From contig URMS01000009.1 of assembly GCA_900548975.1 (NCBI GenBank), positions 1-64,000 of the forward strand: DNA of 64,000 nt, written 5' to 3'. Under the pieces are notes generated by a model that was not told where the DNA came from, ran no database searches, and worked only from the letters and a program-made list of their open reading frames with translations. The translations under genes and the position numbers were made by a program. This DNA comes from an uncultured Porphyromonadaceae bacterium. Lineage in GTDB: Bacteria; Bacteroidota; Bacteroidia; Bacteroidales; Muribaculaceae. This document shows positions 1 to 7,384 of the stretch, one piece after another (position 1 is the first letter of the stretch; each line of letters begins with the position of its first letter).

Positions 1-34
1 ATACTGCGAAAGTGGAAAAGTAGGTAACCGCCCC
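1..34 (+). rRNA. rrf: 5S ribosomal RNA, 3' end only
   Basis: The first bases match the 3' segment of Bacteroidota 5S rRNA (the ...TACTGCGAAAGTGG...GTAGGT...CCGCC block that forms helices IV/V and the closing arm). Only this 3' part lies in the window; the rest of an rRNA operon should lie just upstream. A rho-independent terminator follows within 10 nt, as expected for the last gene of an rrn operon. Confidence 0.85.
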
Positions 35-40
35 CTATCC

Positions 41-80
41 GAGCCCGGAAGGCCAGTTGGCCCTCCGGGTTCTTTTTTTT
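41..80 (+). terminator. rrn operon terminator
   Basis: GC-rich hairpin: arms at 41-54 and 59-72, loop AGTT, one A/C mismatch and one G-T pair, followed by eight T. It sits directly behind the 5S rRNA end. Confidence 0.85.
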
Positions 81-170
81 GTGTGCCTGCGGCGGAGCGG
101 CCGTTCACTCCTGCGCACTTTTTCCCGGCTGAAGCCGGGGAGCGGGGACAAAAAGGATGTGGCAGGGCTT

Positions 171-635
171 TTATAAAGTGAGGCCTTTGAGCTTTAGCTG
201 CATGGTGGAGCAGAGGCCTTTGAAGCCTATTTCTGCGAAGAGAGGGCGTGCGACGGTGGTTGTGGTGAGGTATATGCTGCCGCAGCCGAGTTGCGTGGCT
301 TTATCGACGAGCCAGCGGACGATTATATGGGCGATGCCCCGGCGGCGATATTCTTCGCGCACGTAAATATCGGTGAGGCATGCGAATTTTCCCGACGGAT
401 TGTCGGGTGTAGGTAATTCTTCGGTAATGCTTATTGCGCCGAACCCGGCATGGCTGCCGTCGGCTTCCGCTATAATGGCTATGTGCGAACCATCGGCGAT
501 GTGCTTCTCGTAGTATGTGCGGGCGGCTATAAGCAGCGCTTTTGAGGGCGTGACGCCGTATATTTGTGTGATGATCTCCTTGCGCCAGTGCAGCAGCGTT
601 GGTAGGACTATTACCTGTCGTATATCTATGTTCAT
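171..635 (-). CDS. GNAT family N-acetyltransferase
   Basis: A 154-residue protein that fits a complete single-domain GNAT acetyltransferase, which transfers an acetyl group from acetyl-CoA to an amine. The acetyl-CoA binding motif A is visible as REEYRRRGIAHIIV (about residues 92-105, R-x-x-R-R-x-G-I), preceded by the beta4 strand FACLTDIYV. A C-terminal ARPLFAEIGFKG segment matches the usual motif B end (x-x-F-Y-x-x-x-G-F). There is no signal peptide, so it is cytoplasmic. The substrate cannot be read from the sequence. It stands alone: a terminator at 695-722 separates it from the operon upstream on the same strand. The family call is firm; the function is open. Confidence 0.85.
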   Translation of the reverse strand: MNIDIRQVIVLPTLLHWRKEIITQIYGVTPSKALLIAARTYYEKHIADGSHIAIIAEADGSHAGFGAISITEELPTPDNPSGKFACLTDIYVREEYRRRGIAHIIVRWLVDKATQLGCGSIYLTTTTVARPLFAEIGFKGLCSTMQLKLKGLTL

Positions 636-694
636 TCCGTTTTTTTCTATAGATAATTGCTGCGCAGCCCTAATTGTTCACTCTGCAATGATAC

Positions 695-722
695 GAAAAA
701 AGCCCGGCGCGTACCGGGCTTG
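695..722 (-). terminator. terminator of the SIMPL/porin operon
   Basis: Perfect 8-bp stem AAGCCCGG/CCGGGCTT with a six-base loop, followed on the minus strand by a run of T (A696-A700 on the plus strand). It lies 20 nt behind the stop of the SIMPL gene. Confidence 0.85.
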
Positions 723-742
723 GTATGGGAGTGAAGAGATTC

Positions 743-1441
743 CTAATCTTCGAGGTAGTAGGTGATGTAGGTGACAACCCGGACAGTCTTGATGTCGGGG
801 GTGTACTGGTCGCGGTCGTTGATGCTGAACTGACCCTGCGAGGCTGTCTTTATCTTGCCGAGCTTGCTGTCGGAATCGCCGGCGAATTTGTCGGCGGCCT
901 CGCGGGCGTTTGCGGTGGCCTCGGCAATCATCTCGGGCTTGATGTTGTTGAGGTCGGTATATTCGTAGCTTGTCTGGTAGTTGTAGTCGCCGGCAACTAC
1001 GGCTATGCCCTGGCGCAGGAGCTCTGTCTGCTTGTTCATGAGGGCGCGCACGGCGTCGATCTTATCGGAGGTCACTACTACTACGTTTGTCACCTGATAG
1101 CGGTATCTTACTTCCTGGTTGCCGTAGCGGTCGGCGGCGTTGTCGTAGACCTGGGGCGGATTGACAGAGATCTCGGCCTCGGTGATGCCGTTCGATTTGA
1201 GGAATTGCAGTATGGCGTTGTTGGTGGACTGTATGTGGGTGTAGATTGTGGCAAGGTCGTTGCCCATTTCTTTGGTTACGATAGGCCAGGTAACTTTGTT
1301 GGCGCGCACTTCTTTTTCGCACAGACCGCGAACGGTTACCACACGGTCGCGGTTGGTGAAATTATCGATGCCGGCTTTGAGAGCAAAGCCGAGAATGACA
1401 ATAGCTACGCCGATAATAGCGGCTGAAATTGCATTTTTCAT
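743..1441 (-). CDS. SIMPL domain-containing protein
   Basis: A 232-residue protein with one N-terminal hydrophobic segment (residues 5-25, signal anchor or signal peptide) followed by a SIMPL/DUF541 domain (about 35-230). Family hallmarks visible are VVTVRGLCEKEVRANKVTW at the start of the domain, alternating beta strands such as VRYRYQVTNVVVVTS, and EATANAREAADKFA towards the C-terminus. SIMPL proteins (BP26, YggE) are periplasmic or envelope proteins that form ring-like oligomers and are linked to oxidative stress, but their chemistry is unknown. The gene is last in a minus-strand run: 29 nt behind the porin gene and just before a clear terminator, so it is probably co-transcribed with it. 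Confidence 0.85.
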   Translation of the reverse strand: MKNAISAAIIGVAIVILGFALKAGIDNFTNRDRVVTVRGLCEKEVRANKVTWPIVTKEMGNDLATIYTHIQSTNNAILQFLKSNGITEAEISVNPPQVYDNAADRYGNQEVRYRYQVTNVVVVTSDKIDAVRALMNKQTELLRQGIAVVAGDYNYQTSYEYTDLNNIKPEMIAEATANAREAADKFAGDSDSKLGKIKTASQGQFSINDRDQYTPDIKTVRVVTYITYYLED

Positions 1442-1470
1442 ATTCGGAAATTGTTGTTTTATGTAGTGTC

Positions 1471-2511
1471 TCAGAAATATAGAACAAGGGCGGCAACGAG
1501 TTTGTTGTCGTCGGAGGGAGAGTTGGCCTTACGGTCGCCGGGATAGAAGTACTGCTCGTAGTTTATGCGGAAGTCGCAATGGAGCTGTCCCTTGATGTAT
1601 GAGGCCGTTGTGCCGAGTGTGAGGCGGTTGTTGCCGACATAGTTGTCCACAAGCACGCCGTCGAGGGGAATGCCGCTGCTGGAGTCGGTGATGCCGTCGA
1701 AGCGAGCCTGGAAAGACCAGCGGTTGACGACTGCCGAGCGCACGGGGAATCCGTAGTCGATCTCGAAATTGTAGCCGTGGGCGTCCTTGTGGGCATGGCC
1801 GGCATAGGTGCGGAAACAGTATTCGGCCTCGATGAACCATGCGCTGTTCTGAAAGGTGACGGAGGCGTCGGCCTGATTGACGCGTACGCCGTTTACGCCC
1901 GGCTTGCGCGACATGAAGCATATCTGTGGCATCAGTCCGCCGGGAGTGGTGTAGTTGGCTTTGATGGAGTAGGTGAGGGCGCGGTTCCAGCCGGTGTGGT
2001 CGGACATGTCGGTGCCGTTGAAGGCGCCGCCTTCGAAATAGAGTCGGGTCGACGGAACGGTATAACCCACTTTCACGCCTGCCGCGCGAAGATTGCCGAA
2101 GTCCTTGCACATCGATGCGCGGTTGGCGAAATGATAAAGTGCCGGAGCGCGGCTTGCGCCCACCGAGAATGGTACGCGGCTCTGCCCGGCGGTAATCTTG
2201 AGGCCGGGCAGGGGAGTTACGCCGACGTAGGCGTCGAGGATTTTGATTTTGCCGCGGTCGCAGAGGTCGACCTGAAAGAAATATTCGGCCACCGGAAGCA
2301 CTTTGCCGCCAGCGCTGAGACGTGCGTTGCGCACCATGAATCGGCTGTCGCCTGTGGTGGTCGACATCTCGTAGAAGGTGCGGAATGTGCCGTGAAATTT
2401 GGGCATGTATGACGCGGGAATACTGATGGTCTTGACCGCTGTCGTGTCGGCGGCGCCGGCAAAAGGCACCGCAGTGAGGAGGAGAAGAAGAATCAGTGCA
2501 TTGCGTATCAT
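1471..2511 (-). CDS. OprP/OprO-type porin
   Basis: A 346-residue outer membrane beta-barrel of the phosphate-selective porin O/P family. The start at 2511 (MIRNALILLLLLTAVPFAGA) is chosen over an upstream in-frame ATG at 2628 because it begins with a clean signal peptide and lies next to the end of the preceding gene. The mature part contains an early strand pattern (FHGTFRTFYEM, FMVRNARLSAGGKV, YFFQVDL, ILDAYVGVTP) typical of Bacteroidota OprO/P porins, and ends with LVAALVLYF, a C-terminal aromatic as used by the BAM machinery. Anion specificity is known for the Pseudomonas relatives only. It follows the PCMD lipoprotein gene with a one-base gap, so the two are surely one transcript. Confidence 0.85.
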   Translation of the reverse strand: MIRNALILLLLLTAVPFAGAADTTAVKTISIPASYMPKFHGTFRTFYEMSTTTGDSRFMVRNARLSAGGKVLPVAEYFFQVDLCDRGKIKILDAYVGVTPLPGLKITAGQSRVPFSVGASRAPALYHFANRASMCKDFGNLRAAGVKVGYTVPSTRLYFEGGAFNGTDMSDHTGWNRALTYSIKANYTTPGGLMPQICFMSRKPGVNGVRVNQADASVTFQNSAWFIEAEYCFRTYAGHAHKDAHGYNFEIDYGFPVRSAVVNRWSFQARFDGITDSSSGIPLDGVLVDNYVGNNRLTLGTTASYIKGQLHCDFRINYEQYFYPGDRKANSPSDDNKLVAALVLYF

Positions 2512-2512
2512 T

Positions 2513-4081
2513 TCAATAGTCGTAGACAAGTTCGAAATCGTCGAGGTAGAGCACAGAGCCGTTGCCTCCGGTGAAATAGTCGCCATATTTGCTGGCGGAG
2601 CTTGTGATGAGAATGTATTTGGGCACACGCGATGTCGAGTTGTACTTGAGTTCGAATTCGAACGGTGTCCACACGTCCACGGTCTGTCCCTTCTGCATGG
2701 AGCCGTAGGCTATAACGCAATCGTCGTCGGGATCGAAAAGCTGACGGTTCGACGGATTTGTGCGAATTTCGTATGGTTCGTCAGAGTCGATCAGAGCCAC
2801 CCATACTATGCAGGTGTCGGGCTGACCGATGAGATGGTTCATTTCGGTAGACGAACGGTCGATAGTGACGCTGTTGTATTTAAACATGCCCTTGAGTCCC
2901 GTGGGACGCTGTGTAAACGGACGTCCGAAACTGAGGACGCCGTTGGTGCCTTCGGTGCGCACGTATACTCCGGCGAATAGATTGCCTGCGGCGAGTTTGC
3001 CAAGGAAGCTGATGCCTACGAAGCGAGTCTCGAGCATGGCTGCCCAGCCGGTGCCGGTGGGAGTGTCGGTGGTGGGCACGGAGTTGGAGTTGCCCAGGGT
3101 TGTGGCGCCCTTGTTGCCGGTGCCCCAGTAGGGCTCGCCGTTTTCGGCCCACGGGCACCATACCTTGCCGTCGAGCCACCAGTTTTCGAAGTCGGCGTTT
3201 GGCGGCTGTACTATCGAGCCGGTGGTGAATCCCACTTCCTCGCCTATGTCGGTGCCCGAGTATGTGCGGGCCACATAGGCTGTCTGCGGCGAGAGGTGGT
3301 CGATGCGTCCGGTGAAGCTGCCGCCGGTCTGAGTGACGGCTTCCGAGGGTATGCGTATCCAGCGGGAATCGGACTCGAGGCGGTATTCCACGCCGTTGTC
3401 GAGGCCTTCCTCGGCCTCTCCGTGTACCCACGCCACGCAGGTCCATGCATCGACGCCTGTGGTGCGCACGGCCACGTCGACGGGCACGGTTGTGACTGTC
3501 CATGTGTACTCGGTGCCGTATTCGGTCACTTTTATCTCGAACGGGCTGCGTCCGTCGAACGTGCAGCCTGGGTCGATGGCCGGAACATAGGCGGAGCCCG
3601 ACGGTCCGAGCTTGGCGCGGATGATACGCACGGCCGAGAGGTCGGCTGTCTCGCGGACATATACCACTACGGTACGGTCGGCCGCGTTGATCTCGGTCTG
3701 ACCCATCTGAGCCTCGACTTCGAAGTAGCGTTCGATGGTCTGTTTGCCTACGATCTGCCACTCCCAGTCCTGATAGAGGCGCAGGGTGACGTGCAGGGGC
3801 GATGACAGGTCGACGGGCCCGGGGAAGGGGCTGTCGACAATCGAAGCGCCGGCCGTAACGGTGTACTGCGAGAAGCGCACCCGGCTTATGTCGGTTTCTT
3901 CGGGAAAGGCGATGGTGGCAGTGCGCGAGGCGCTGTCGATGAGTGTGCCGGCATCCTGTCCTTCGGCCACGAGATCGACGAAATTAGGCTGGATGCGTGC
4001 GTAGGGGATATCGTTGTGTATGCACGAGCACAGCAGAAGCAATGCTGCGGTGGCGCAGAGATGTATCGGTTTCATCATCAT
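2513..4081 (-). CDS. PCMD-domain surface lipoprotein
   Basis: A 522-residue lipoprotein: signal sequence ending in LLLCSC (cysteine about residue 19), then tandem beta-sandwich segments (about 30-280), then a C-terminal PCMD domain (putative carbohydrate metabolism domain, about 295-522) recognisable from NADFENWW near its start and VLYLDDFELVYDY at its end. The PCMD fold resembles a galactose-binding jelly roll and is common in Bacteroidota surface lipoproteins; no activity is established. It lies between a beta-barrel gene (4-nt overlap at its start) and an OprP-type porin (one base), suggesting that all act together at the outer membrane. Three ATG codons in a row (4081, 4078, 4075) make the exact start uncertain. 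Confidence 0.8.
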   Translation of the reverse strand: MMMKPIHLCATAALLLLCSCIHNDIPYARIQPNFVDLVAEGQDAGTLIDSASRTATIAFPEETDISRVRFSQYTVTAGASIVDSPFPGPVDLSSPLHVTLRLYQDWEWQIVGKQTIERYFEVEAQMGQTEINAADRTVVVYVRETADLSAVRIIRAKLGPSGSAYVPAIDPGCTFDGRSPFEIKVTEYGTEYTWTVTTVPVDVAVRTTGVDAWTCVAWVHGEAEEGLDNGVEYRLESDSRWIRIPSEAVTQTGGSFTGRIDHLSPQTAYVARTYSGTDIGEEVGFTTGSIVQPPNADFENWWLDGKVWCPWAENGEPYWGTGNKGATTLGNSNSVPTTDTPTGTGWAAMLETRFVGISFLGKLAAGNLFAGVYVRTEGTNGVLSFGRPFTQRPTGLKGMFKYNSVTIDRSSTEMNHLIGQPDTCIVWVALIDSDEPYEIRTNPSNRQLFDPDDDCVIAYGSMQKGQTVDVWTPFEFELKYNSTSRVPKYILITSSASKYGDYFTGGNGSVLYLDDFELVYDY

Positions 4082-4920
4082 ATCACGACCATGAGGCCGA
4101 AGTTAATGTTGAAGATATTGAATCGGAAATTGGCACCGGATGTGTTTCGCGTGCCTTCGTCGATGCCGTCGGTGGTCTGGTGTTCATGCTGGTATTTGAG
4201 GCCGAACACGCCGAACGACACGTTGAACGACAGATAGTCCTGTATGAACACGCACAGGCCGGGGCTGAAATTGAGCGAAGCCTTGGTTATGACCGTGCGG
4301 GTGTCGCGGGGCACGCCGTTGTACTGGCGTTTGAATCGCGAGGAGCCGCTGCCGAAGGCGAGGTCGACTTCGTTGAATATGCCGAAGCGTCCGTTGTGGT
4401 CGAGGCCCACATAGTTGCGGTAGAATGTCGACACGGCGAAGCTCTGCTGATAGTAGCTGACGTCGCGGAGCGAGAAGTTGAGATCGTCATCGAAGTCCAC
4501 GGCGAGGCTTGCGAGGTCGGCCACACCGCGGCTGTAGTCGAATTTAAGGCCGACGGCCTGATTGGAGCGCACGAAGTACTGCAGGTAGGGCTTCACCGAG
4601 TAGATCTTGCCTTTGAAATTGAAGTCTTCGAGCACCGACAGCACGCTTATGTCCTCGGTCTGGAGCTCGCCGTAGGCGGCCGTGATGCCGAAGCCCCATT
4701 TCCCTTTGGGGATGAACATGTAGTTGAACAGACCGCGGTCGAAGCGTCCGAAATTGCGCTCGGGCAATATGACGCTTACGGTGTCGCCGTTGACCACCAC
4801 TTTTTCGAGTGTCTCCTTGTGCACTGGCGCGTCTTTCTTTCTTACGATCGACTGTGCCTGCAACTGTGCGGCGCAGAGAGCTGCCGCAACTGTCAATAGT
4901 ATTAATCTCAGGGTCTTCAT
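4078..4920 (-). CDS. Outer membrane beta-barrel protein (paralog 1)
   Basis: A 280-residue protein with signal peptide (MKTLRLILLTVAAALCAAQLQAQ) and a pattern of alternating aromatic and hydrophobic beta strands ending in FGLMVVI. I do not recognise a named family. It is related to its upstream neighbour (4924-5667): both have a segment (M)FIPKGKW or VCFVPKGAW near residue 70 or 38, then YSVKP/FKVSP, FVRSNQAVG/FKDNLAAG, a central FGIFNEVDL/FGLFNEVQL, PGLCVFIQDYLSFNVSFGVFG/PGLAVFLNNYSAIEVNVGVLG, and the closing ANFR(F/V)N(I/L)F. An extra 30-residue insertion follows the signal peptide here. Gene duplication is the likely origin. It overlaps the PCMD gene by four bases. Confidence 0.75.
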   Translation of the reverse strand: MKTLRLILLTVAAALCAAQLQAQSIVRKKDAPVHKETLEKVVVNGDTVSVILPERNFGRFDRGLFNYMFIPKGKWGFGITAAYGELQTEDISVLSVLEDFNFKGKIYSVKPYLQYFVRSNQAVGLKFDYSRGVADLASLAVDFDDDLNFSLRDVSYYQQSFAVSTFYRNYVGLDHNGRFGIFNEVDLAFGSGSSRFKRQYNGVPRDTRTVITKASLNFSPGLCVFIQDYLSFNVSFGVFGLKYQHEHQTTDGIDEGTRNTSGANFRFNIFNINFGLMVVI

Positions 4921-4923
4921 GGC

Positions 4924-5667
4924 TTAAATATAGAATGTTACCCCGAAGGTTATCGAGAAAAGATTGACACGGAAGTTGGCGCTCTGGTGGTGGTAGTTCT
5001 GCACGTAGATCTGGTCCTTGACAGCGCGGTGGTGGCTGTAGTTGAAACCGAGAACGCCCACGTTGACCTCGATGGCCGAGTAGTTGTTCAGGAACACTGC
5101 CAGACCGGGTGCTATACCTACGTTGAGGTCGAAATTGCGCTGATATGTGCCGGTAAGGTCATCGCCTGTGCCGCTGTAGATTTTCGACTGTCCGCCGCCG
5201 AGCTGCAGCTGCACCTCGTTGAATAGGCCGAAGCGGGTGCTGCGGCCGAGGCTGAGATAGCTGCGGAAGAGGGCCGTGCCCTGGTAGCTCTGGCTGATAC
5301 TGTAGAGATTGTCGACATCGTAGGACGTCTCCGAGTCGAGTACGAGGTTGGCCGAGCTGAGCCGTGTGCGCTGGCGAGAGTAGGAGAAGCGTCCGCCGGC
5401 GGCCAGATTGTCCTTGAAGCAGAACATGAGCATCGGGCTTACCTTGAATGTGTAAGTGTCGCCGTTAAGATTCTCTATGATAAGGAACTGATACTTGTCC
5501 TGGTCGGATTGCGAATAGCTCACGCTCACGCCGGTGATCCAGGCTCCCTTGGGCACGAAGCAAACCTGTTCGAGGTTTCGCTTGAAAGTCTCCTGGGCCG
5601 ATGCCTCGGAGGCCGTAAAGACCGCCGTCAGCAACGCCAGGCATAATAGAGCATGCCGGAGTTTCAT
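4924..5667 (-). CDS. Outer membrane beta-barrel protein (paralog 2)
   Basis: A 247-residue protein with signal peptide (MKLRHALLCLALLTAVFTASEASAQ) and beta-barrel-like strand periodicity to the end (ITFGVTFYI). It shares a conserved core with the next gene downstream (paralog 1): FVPKGAW, FKDNLAAGGRFSYSR, FGLFNEVQLQLG, PGLAVFLNNY and SANFRVNLFS. Three bases separate the two genes and 23 nt separate it from the unknown gene upstream, so they form one operon. The function is unknown. The pair could be a hetero-oligomeric barrel or two alternative forms; the sequence does not decide. Confidence 0.75.
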   Translation of the reverse strand: MKLRHALLCLALLTAVFTASEASAQETFKRNLEQVCFVPKGAWITGVSVSYSQSDQDKYQFLIIENLNGDTYTFKVSPMLMFCFKDNLAAGGRFSYSRQRTRLSSANLVLDSETSYDVDNLYSISQSYQGTALFRSYLSLGRSTRFGLFNEVQLQLGGGQSKIYSGTGDDLTGTYQRNFDLNVGIAPGLAVFLNNYSAIEVNVGVLGFNYSHHRAVKDQIYVQNYHHQSANFRVNLFSITFGVTFYI

Positions 5668-5690
5668 TGAGTAGTGTTATATGGTGAATG

Positions 5691-6500
5691 TTAGATATTT
5701 ACAAGGTCGGCCGGACTCGAGCGGTCGGGGTCGGAGAAAACCCGCCACTTGGGTTTGCCCGGGCATTTTGCCGCAATTTCCCGGCAACGGTTGTAGAGGG
5801 TGACATTACTGTCGATAATAGCCTGCAGGCGCGGCCATTCAGCCAGTTCGCGGAGGGTGTCGCGCGAGAAGGTGGCGGCTATTTCGGTGCATCCGCTGCG
5901 CGCGTTGTCGCAAAGGGCGGTGTAGAAATCCTGAATGTCGACGTAGTTGTTGCTCATCACGCGCTCCTGGAGCGATATCCGGCACGCGGCTTCGTAGAGC
6001 GGCTCCAGGTCCACGAAAGGACCCACAAGGGCTATGGAACGGTCGTAGACCGATACCTGCTTGCGCACCTTGTCGCGGAAAATTTCGAGAGCATGGGCCA
6101 GATTCACGATGCCGAACGACCATCCGGCGCGTTCGATGCTGTCGCACAGCTCGTCGAAAAGTGCCTGTACTTCGGCAGCGACTGTCTCGGAACTCAGGAA
6201 AAGCCTGAATTCGGCTTCGATGCGGCTCCGCACCTCGGGGCGCAGGGCATCGGGCAGCTTGTTGACCGGCACCGACGGCGATCCCAGCAGCGACGGCGGC
6301 AGGGTGGTGCCTATTAGCTGCATGGCCTTGTTTTCGATCAGTCGCGACAGGCGGGCGAAAGCGCCCTGACCCATCATTATGTCGTTGTATATCTTGTTTG
6401 CTATCTTTCCGGGAGGCGGTGTATCGTCGCGCAGCAGGGCGGCGTTGATGAGGCGCGCCAGCTCTTCGGGAGAGGATTTATAAGAGGGAGTGGAGTCCAT
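5691..6500 (-). CDS. Uncharacterised cytoplasmic protein, first gene of the envelope operon
   Basis: I do not recognise this 269-residue protein. It has no signal peptide or membrane segment and looks all-helical, with many heptad-like stretches (ELARLINAALLRDD near residue 13, EIFRDKVRKQVSVYDRSIALVG near residue 137, YNRCREIAAKCPGKP near residue 240). It is rich in charged residues and has scattered cysteines (7) without a metal-binding spacing. It starts the six-gene minus-strand run that continues with two barrels, a PCMD lipoprotein, a porin and a SIMPL protein. A minus-strand -7 element TAAATTTG (6537-6530) lies 30 nt ahead of the ATG. A role in assembling or regulating the downstream envelope proteins is only a guess. 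Confidence 0.65.
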   Translation of the reverse strand: MDSTPSYKSSPEELARLINAALLRDDTPPPGKIANKIYNDIMMGQGAFARLSRLIENKAMQLIGTTLPPSLLGSPSVPVNKLPDALRPEVRSRIEAEFRLFLSSETVAAEVQALFDELCDSIERAGWSFGIVNLAHALEIFRDKVRKQVSVYDRSIALVGPFVDLEPLYEAACRISLQERVMSNNYVDIQDFYTALCDNARSGCTEIAATFSRDTLRELAEWPRLQAIIDSNVTLYNRCREIAAKCPGKPKWRVFSDPDRSSPADLVNI

Positions 6501-6529
6501 GTGATGAATGTCGGCTTGTTATGCAGGTG

Positions 6530-6558
6530 CAAATTTAGCAAAAAAATTCGTATATTTG
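6530..6558. promoter_or_regulatory. Compact divergent promoter region
   Basis: Two Bacteroidota -7 boxes face apart within 29 bp: TAAATTTG on the minus strand (6537-6530) for the envelope operon, and TATATTTG on the plus strand (6551-6558) for the ferredoxin gene. The -33 region of the plus promoter would overlap the minus -7 box, so the two could compete. No good TTTG -33 match is seen for either. Confidence 0.55.
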
Positions 6559-6563
6559 CCATC

Positions 6564-7358
6564 ATGTACCGCATAGTCCGTATACTGCGAATATTGATAG
6601 CGCTCATAGCCATGGGTGTGCCCACATGGGCGCTTCTGGCAGGCTACGACAGCGTATTCGTGCGCATGCAGATACTCACGGCGCTGCTGTCGGGGAGTGC
6701 CGTGTGCCTGGTGTTCTGGGCGGCGGTAGCCCTGGTCTATGGCCGTATCTACTGCTCCACGGTGTGTCCTATGGGCACGTTTATGGACTGTGTGTCGGCA
6801 TTTTCGCGCAAGGTGCGCCGCAAAAGCCGCGCTTACCGCCATTGCGAGCCGTCGTCGCGTACGCGGGTCGTGTTCCTTGTCGTAGCATTCGCACTGATGC
6901 TCAGCGGATCGGCTGCCATACCGGCTCTCATCGATCCCTATACCGGCTATGCGCGCATGCTCGAGCAGTTTGTCATGGTGCCTCTGCATCTTGGCGATTC
7001 TGTGCTGTTTTCACTATCGTCCCTGGGCTTGGCAGCTCTTACGGCTATAATCGTAGTCGGGTTTGCCTGGCGTCGCGGACGCCGTGTATGCAACACATTC
7101 TGTCCTGTCGGCACTCTGCTCGGAGCTGCCTCGAGGCAGTCGGTGCTCCACATGGACATCAATACCGACCTGTGCATCAACTGCGGCGAGTGTGAGCGCG
7201 TCTGCAAGAGCGAGTGCATAAATCTCATTGACCATACAGTCGATGCCTCGCGCTGTGTGGTGTGCTTCGACTGTGCTGCCGTATGTCCTAACGGGGCTAT
7301 AACCTACCGTGCGGGGCGTCATCGCCTCCGTACCCCTCTTATGCAACCAAAAAGCTAA
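6564..7358 (+). CDS. NapH/CcoG-type 4Fe-4S membrane protein
   Basis: A 264-residue polytopic ferredoxin. Hydrophobic segments lie near residues 5-28, 32-58, 95-118 and 145-170. Cysteine clusters CSTVCPMG (about residue 68) and CNTFCPVG (about residue 180) are the paired CxxxCP motifs of the NapH/NosR/CcoG group, and two ferredoxin motifs follow in the C-terminal cytoplasmic domain (CINCGECERVCKSE and CVVCFDCAAVCP). Such proteins move electrons between quinol and periplasmic or membrane acceptors; the partner here is not visible. The start at 6564 gives a proper first membrane helix, but the -7 box ends only six bases upstream, so the mRNA may be leaderless. An alternative start is ATG 6612. 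Confidence 0.8.
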   Translation: MYRIVRILRILIALIAMGVPTWALLAGYDSVFVRMQILTALLSGSAVCLVFWAAVALVYGRIYCSTVCPMGTFMDCVSAFSRKVRRKSRAYRHCEPSSRTRVVFLVVAFALMLSGSAAIPALIDPYTGYARMLEQFVMVPLHLGDSVLFSLSSLGLAALTAIIVVGFAWRRGRRVCNTFCPVGTLLGAASRQSVLHMDINTDLCINCGECERVCKSECINLIDHTVDASRCVVCFDCAAVCPNGAITYRAGRHRLRTPLMQPKS

Positions 7359-7384
7359 GTCTGACATAAACCTGATCTTATCTT

